DNA from: Neurospora crassa OR74A
Taxonomy: Eukaryota > Ascomycota > Sordariomycetes > Sordariales > Sordariaceae
Length of the DNA: 64,000 bases
Assembly (NCBI RefSeq): GCF_000182925.2
Contig: NC_026502.1
Location: 2,666,001 to 2,730,000 of the forward strand
Direction of reading: 5' to 3'
Part shown: positions 60,500 to 64,000 of the stretch, one piece after another
How the letters are laid out: every line of letters begins with the position of its first letter
Position numbering within the stretch: the stretch's first letter is position 1
Translations under genes and position numbers: made by a program
The notes under the pieces: generated by a model
Seen by the model: the letters and a program-made list of their open reading frames with translations, nothing else
Database searches by the model: none
What the model was told of the DNA's origin: nothing

Positions 60500-63400
60500 A
60501 TGGCGGACCACTCGGCCAGCGGCGCTCCTGCGCTGTCGACCAACATCGAGAGCGGAAAGTTCGACGAGAAGGCGGCGGAGGCTGCCGCTTACCAGCCTAA
60601 GCCCAAGGTTGAGGACGATGAGGATGAGGACATCGATGCCCTCATTGAGGATCTCGAGTCCCATGATGGACACGATGCTGTAAGTAACCTACTGCTCGTC
60701 CAGCTAGTAACGCCCAGCATACTAACCCATTGAATAGGAGGAGGAAGAAGAGGAGGCCACTCCTGGTGGCGGCCGTGTTGTCCCCGAGGACATGCTCCAG
60801 ACTGACACCCGTGTCGGTCTCACATCCGAGGAGGTTGTCCAGCGCCGTCGCAAGTACGGTCTCAACCAGATGAAGGAGGAGAAGGAGAACCACTTCCTCA
60901 AGTTCCTCGGTTTCTTCGTCGGTCCCATTCAGTTCGTCATGGAGGTACGTTACCATCACATGTCAAGAATCGTTTCGATTCACTCCGCTATCCCTGCGGC
61001 TGTTGAAACGAAACGCGACGTCACCCCCACGTGACTCTACTGCATCGATGCTGACTAGTTTGACTACAGGGTGCTGCCGTCCTTGCTGCTGGTCTCGAAG
61101 ACTGGGTTGATTTCGGTGTCATCTGCGGTTTGTTGCTTCTTAACGCCGTTGTCGGTTTCGTTCAGGAATTCCAGGCTGGTTCTATCGTCGACGAGTTGAA
61201 GAAGTAGGTTGCCAACGAGCTGCCATACAACGCCATTGAGCAACGCGCTAACCCGTTTGCTTTTCAGGACTCTTGCTCTCAAGGCTGTCGTTCTCCGTGA
61301 TGGTACTCTCAAGGAGATTGAGGCCCCCGAGGTCGTTCCCGGTGATATCCTCCAGGTTGAGGAGGGTACCATTATCCCCGCTGATGGTCGCATCGTCACC
61401 GATGATGCTTTCCTCCAGGTTGATCAGTCTGCTCTTACCGGCGAGTCTCTTGCTGTCGACAAGCACAAGGGTGACCAGGTCTTCGCTTCCTCCGCTGTCA
61501 AGCGTGGTGAGGCTTTCGTGGTCATCACCGCCACCGGTGACAACACCTTCGTCGGTCGTGCCGCTGCCCTCGTCAACGCTGCTAGCGGTGGCTCTGGTCA
61601 CTTCACTGAGGTTCTGAACGGTATCGGTACCATTCTCCTCATCCTCGTCATCTTCACTCTCCTCATCGTCTGGGTTTCCTCGTTCTACCGTTCCAACCCC
61701 ATCGTCCAGATCCTCGAGTTCACCCTTGCCATCACCATCATCGGTGTCCCCGTCGGTCTTCCCGCTGTCGTCACCACCACCATGGCTGTCGGTGCCGCCT
61801 ACCTCGCCAAGAAGAAGGCCATCGTCCAGAAGCTCTCCGCTATCGAGTCCCTTGCTGGCGTCGAGATTCTCTGCTCTGACAAGACTGGTACCCTCACCAA
61901 GAACAAGCTCTCCCTCCACGACCCCTACACCGTCGCTGGTGTCGACCCCGAGGATCTCATGCTTACTGCCTGCTTGGCCGCTTCCCGCAAGAAGAAGGGT
62001 ATTGATGCCATCGACAAGGCTTTCCTCAAGTCCCTCAAGTACTACCCCCGCGCCAAGTCCGTTCTCTCCAAGTACAAGGTTCTCCAGTTCCACCCCTTCG
62101 ACCCCGTCTCCAAGAAGGTCGTCGCCGTTGTCGAGTCTCCCCAGGGTGAGCGCATCACTTGCGTCAAGGGTGCCCCTCTTTTCGTTTTGAAGACTGTCGA
62201 GGAGGACCACCCCATCCCCGAGGAGGTTGACCAGGCCTACAAGAACAAGGTTGCTGAGTTCGCTACCCGTGGTTTCCGTTCTCTTGGTGTTGCCCGCAAG
62301 CGTGGCGAGGGCTCTTGGGAGATTCTCGGTATTATGCCCTGCATGGACCCTCCCCGTCACGATACCTACAAGACTGTCTGCGAGGCCAAGACTCTCGGTC
62401 TCTCCATCAAGATGCTTACTGGTGATGCCGTCGGTATTGCTCGCGAGACTTCTCGCCAGCTCGGTCTCGGTACCAACATCTACAACGCTGAGCGCCTCGG
62501 TCTTGGTGGTGGTGGTGACATGCCCGGCTCTGAGGTCTACGACTTCGTTGAGGCTGCCGATGGTTTCGCCGAGGTCTTCCCCCAGCACAAGTACAACGTC
62601 GTCGAGATTCTTCAGCAGCGTGGCTACCTTGTTGCCATGACTGGTGACGGTGTCAACGATGCTCCCTCGCTCAAGAAGGCCGATACTGGTATTGCTGTCG
62701 AGGGTTCCTCCGATGCTGCCCGCTCCGCTGCCGATATCGTCTTCCTTGCCCCTGGTCTCGGTGCCATCATTGATGCCCTCAAGACTTCTCGCCAGATTTT
62801 CCACCGCATGTACGCCTACGTTGTCTACCGTATCGCTCTGTCTATCCACTTGGAGATCTTCCTCGGTCTCTGGATCGCCATTCTCAACCGTTCCCTCAAC
62901 ATTGAGCTTGTTGTCTTCATCGCCATTTTCGCCGATGTTGCCACCCTTGCCATTGCCTACGACAACGCCCCCTACTCGCAGACCCCCGTCAAGTGGAACC
63001 TTCCCAAGCTCTGGGGTATGTCCGTCCTCCTCGGTGTCGTCCTTGCCGTCGGTACCTGGATCACTGTCACCACCATGTACGCTCAGGGTGAGAACGGCGG
63101 TATCGTCCAGAACTTCGGTAACATGGACGAGGTCCTCTTCCTCCAGATCTCTCTCACTGAGAACTGGCTCATCTTCATCACTCGTGCCAACGGTCCCTTC
63201 TGGTCCTCTATCCCCTCGTGGCAGCTCAGCGGTGCTATCTTCCTCGTTGATATCCTTGCCACCTGCTTCACCATCTGGGGTTGGTTCGAGCACTCCGACA
63301 CCTCCATCGTCGCCGTTGTCCGTATCTGGATCTTCTCCTTCGGTATCTTCTGCATCATGGGCGGTGTCTACTACATCCTCCAGGACAGCGTTGGCTTCGA

Positions 63401-63576
63401 TAACCTTATGCACGGCAAGTCCCCTAAGGGCAACCAGAAGCAGCGCTCGCTTGAGGACTTTGGTAAGTTACCTTGACTTCCTTCTAATGTTGACGCCTTG
63501 ACCAATAGCTAACAATACTTCCCTCACAGTTGTCTCTCTCCAGCGTGTCTCTACTCAGCATGAGAAGTCGCAATAA
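60500..63576 (+). CDS. pma-1: plasma membrane H+-transporting P-type ATPase
   Basis: Five exons (60500-60679, 60738-60944, 61070-61203, 61268-63462, 63530-63576) encode exactly 920 residues, the length I recall for Neurospora PMA-1. The pump uses ATP to export protons and sets the membrane potential. Asp378 in [11 protein letters not shown] is the phosphorylated residue. Also present are the actuator loop LTGES, the nucleotide-binding KGAP, and the hinge [21 protein letters not shown]. About ten membrane segments are visible, including [20 protein letters not shown] (TM4) and [16 protein letters not shown] after TM6. The acidic N-terminus includes [16 protein letters not shown] and an EEEEEE run created at the exon 1/2 junction. 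The tail [19 protein letters not shown], split by the last intron, is the autoinhibitory C-terminal region regulated by phosphorylation. Codon use is strongly C-ending. Introns cluster at the two ends of the gene. Confidence 0.99.
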
Positions 63577-64000
63577 GCGATATAATGATTTTCCGGGTGC
63601 AATGTTCATGAAGGTTGCCTGATTGAAATGACGGGATGATAACTCCATATGACCCCCCTTGGTATACCCCTTGGTGGCATCTCAGCCATTGAAGATTTTA
63701 GATTAGGGCTGGGAGTTTGCCGCCAGGCTTTTCTTTCTGGAATTTGTGTCCACAACTTCTTAGGGGTATACGTACCCATTACATTTCTTAGATACTAATA
63801 CTAAAACTGTAAAATCTAATAACCTAACAAGTTCCTGTGAAAGCTGCCATGTTGAGCGTGTCAAGTTCTGGACACTTGGGTTGACTTCAGGCTGTGAACT
63901 TGAATACACAATGGGGATTTTGGTTCATGCAGTCCCTTATTTTGTTTCCCACGAGTTGGGTGGTGGTGACCAAATGCAGGTACCTACCCGTGACCTGGCA
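63577..64000. other. 3' flank of pma-1
   Basis: About 420 bp containing the pma-1 3' UTR. An imperfect direct repeat, CCCCTTGGTATA/CCCCTTGGTGGC, occurs at 63655-63678. An AT-rich stretch at 63780-63830 is a plausible polyadenylation region. GGTACCTACC lies at 63980-63989. No further gene begins before the window ends. Confidence 0.5.

Noticed and set aside
61248-63413. 721-codon open frame on the minus strand opposite pma-1
   Set aside because: It is a mirror of the extreme codon bias of pma-1, which avoids codons whose reverse complements are stops. The translation is Glu/Asp/Gly/Leu-rich without any domain.
1-64000. search for 5S rRNA, tRNA, telomeric repeats, CRISPR arrays and mobile elements
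   Set aside because: By eye I found no T-arm/acceptor pair, no Neurospora-like 5S sequence, no TTAGGG array, no spaced direct repeats and no long terminal or inverted repeats. A covariance-model and repeat search could still reveal diverged copies.

Overview
This is a stretch of nuclear chromosome from a filamentous ascomycete, almost certainly Neurospora (N. crassa or a very close relative). The evidence is short phase-checked introns with GTRNGT donors and CTRAC-like branch sites, C-rich wobble positions, pyrimidine-rich leaders, and a 920-residue plasma-membrane H+-ATPase whose length, start, end and Asp378 agree with what I remember of Neurospora PMA-1. A linked citrate synthase of 469 codons also fits Neurospora cit-1. 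I worked out exon junctions by hand, and every reported gene keeps frame through all its introns.

Layout from left to right. Positions 1-10.7 kb hold a possible gene start running off the left edge (minus), a Trm9-type tRNA wobble-uridine methyltransferase (minus), a Gfo/Idh/MocA dihydrodiol/xylose dehydrogenase-like enzyme (minus) and an aldo-keto reductase (plus). Positions 11.8-20.1 kb hold the scaffold nucleoporin Nic96/Nup93 with its own FG-repeat head (minus), an FGGY D-ribulokinase-like sugar kinase with a 5-nt first coding part (minus) and a minimal SMN protein (plus). Positions 22.4-28.4 kb hold a secreted blue-copper (cupredoxin) protein (plus), a tiny SERF/4F5 protein (minus) and a four-TM DUF7598-like membrane protein (plus). 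Positions 29.9-36.2 kb hold two RNA polymerase II CTD-interacting termination factors, Pcf11 (plus) and Nrd1/Seb1 (minus), lying tail to tail. Positions 38.8-44.2 kb hold citrate synthase cit-1 and a Yhm2-type mitochondrial citrate/2-oxoglutarate carrier in tandem (plus). Positions 44.2-60.5 kb are about 16 kb with no recognisable protein gene, ending in the leader of pma-1 (60.5-63.6 kb, plus).

The gene content is ordinary housekeeping. Two adjacencies look functionally meaningful: cit-1 beside the citrate carrier, and PCF11 beside NRD1/SEB1. I found no mobile element, CRISPR array, tRNA or rRNA gene, and nothing I would call a new multi-gene system. The least explained part is the 16-kb gap upstream of pma-1.
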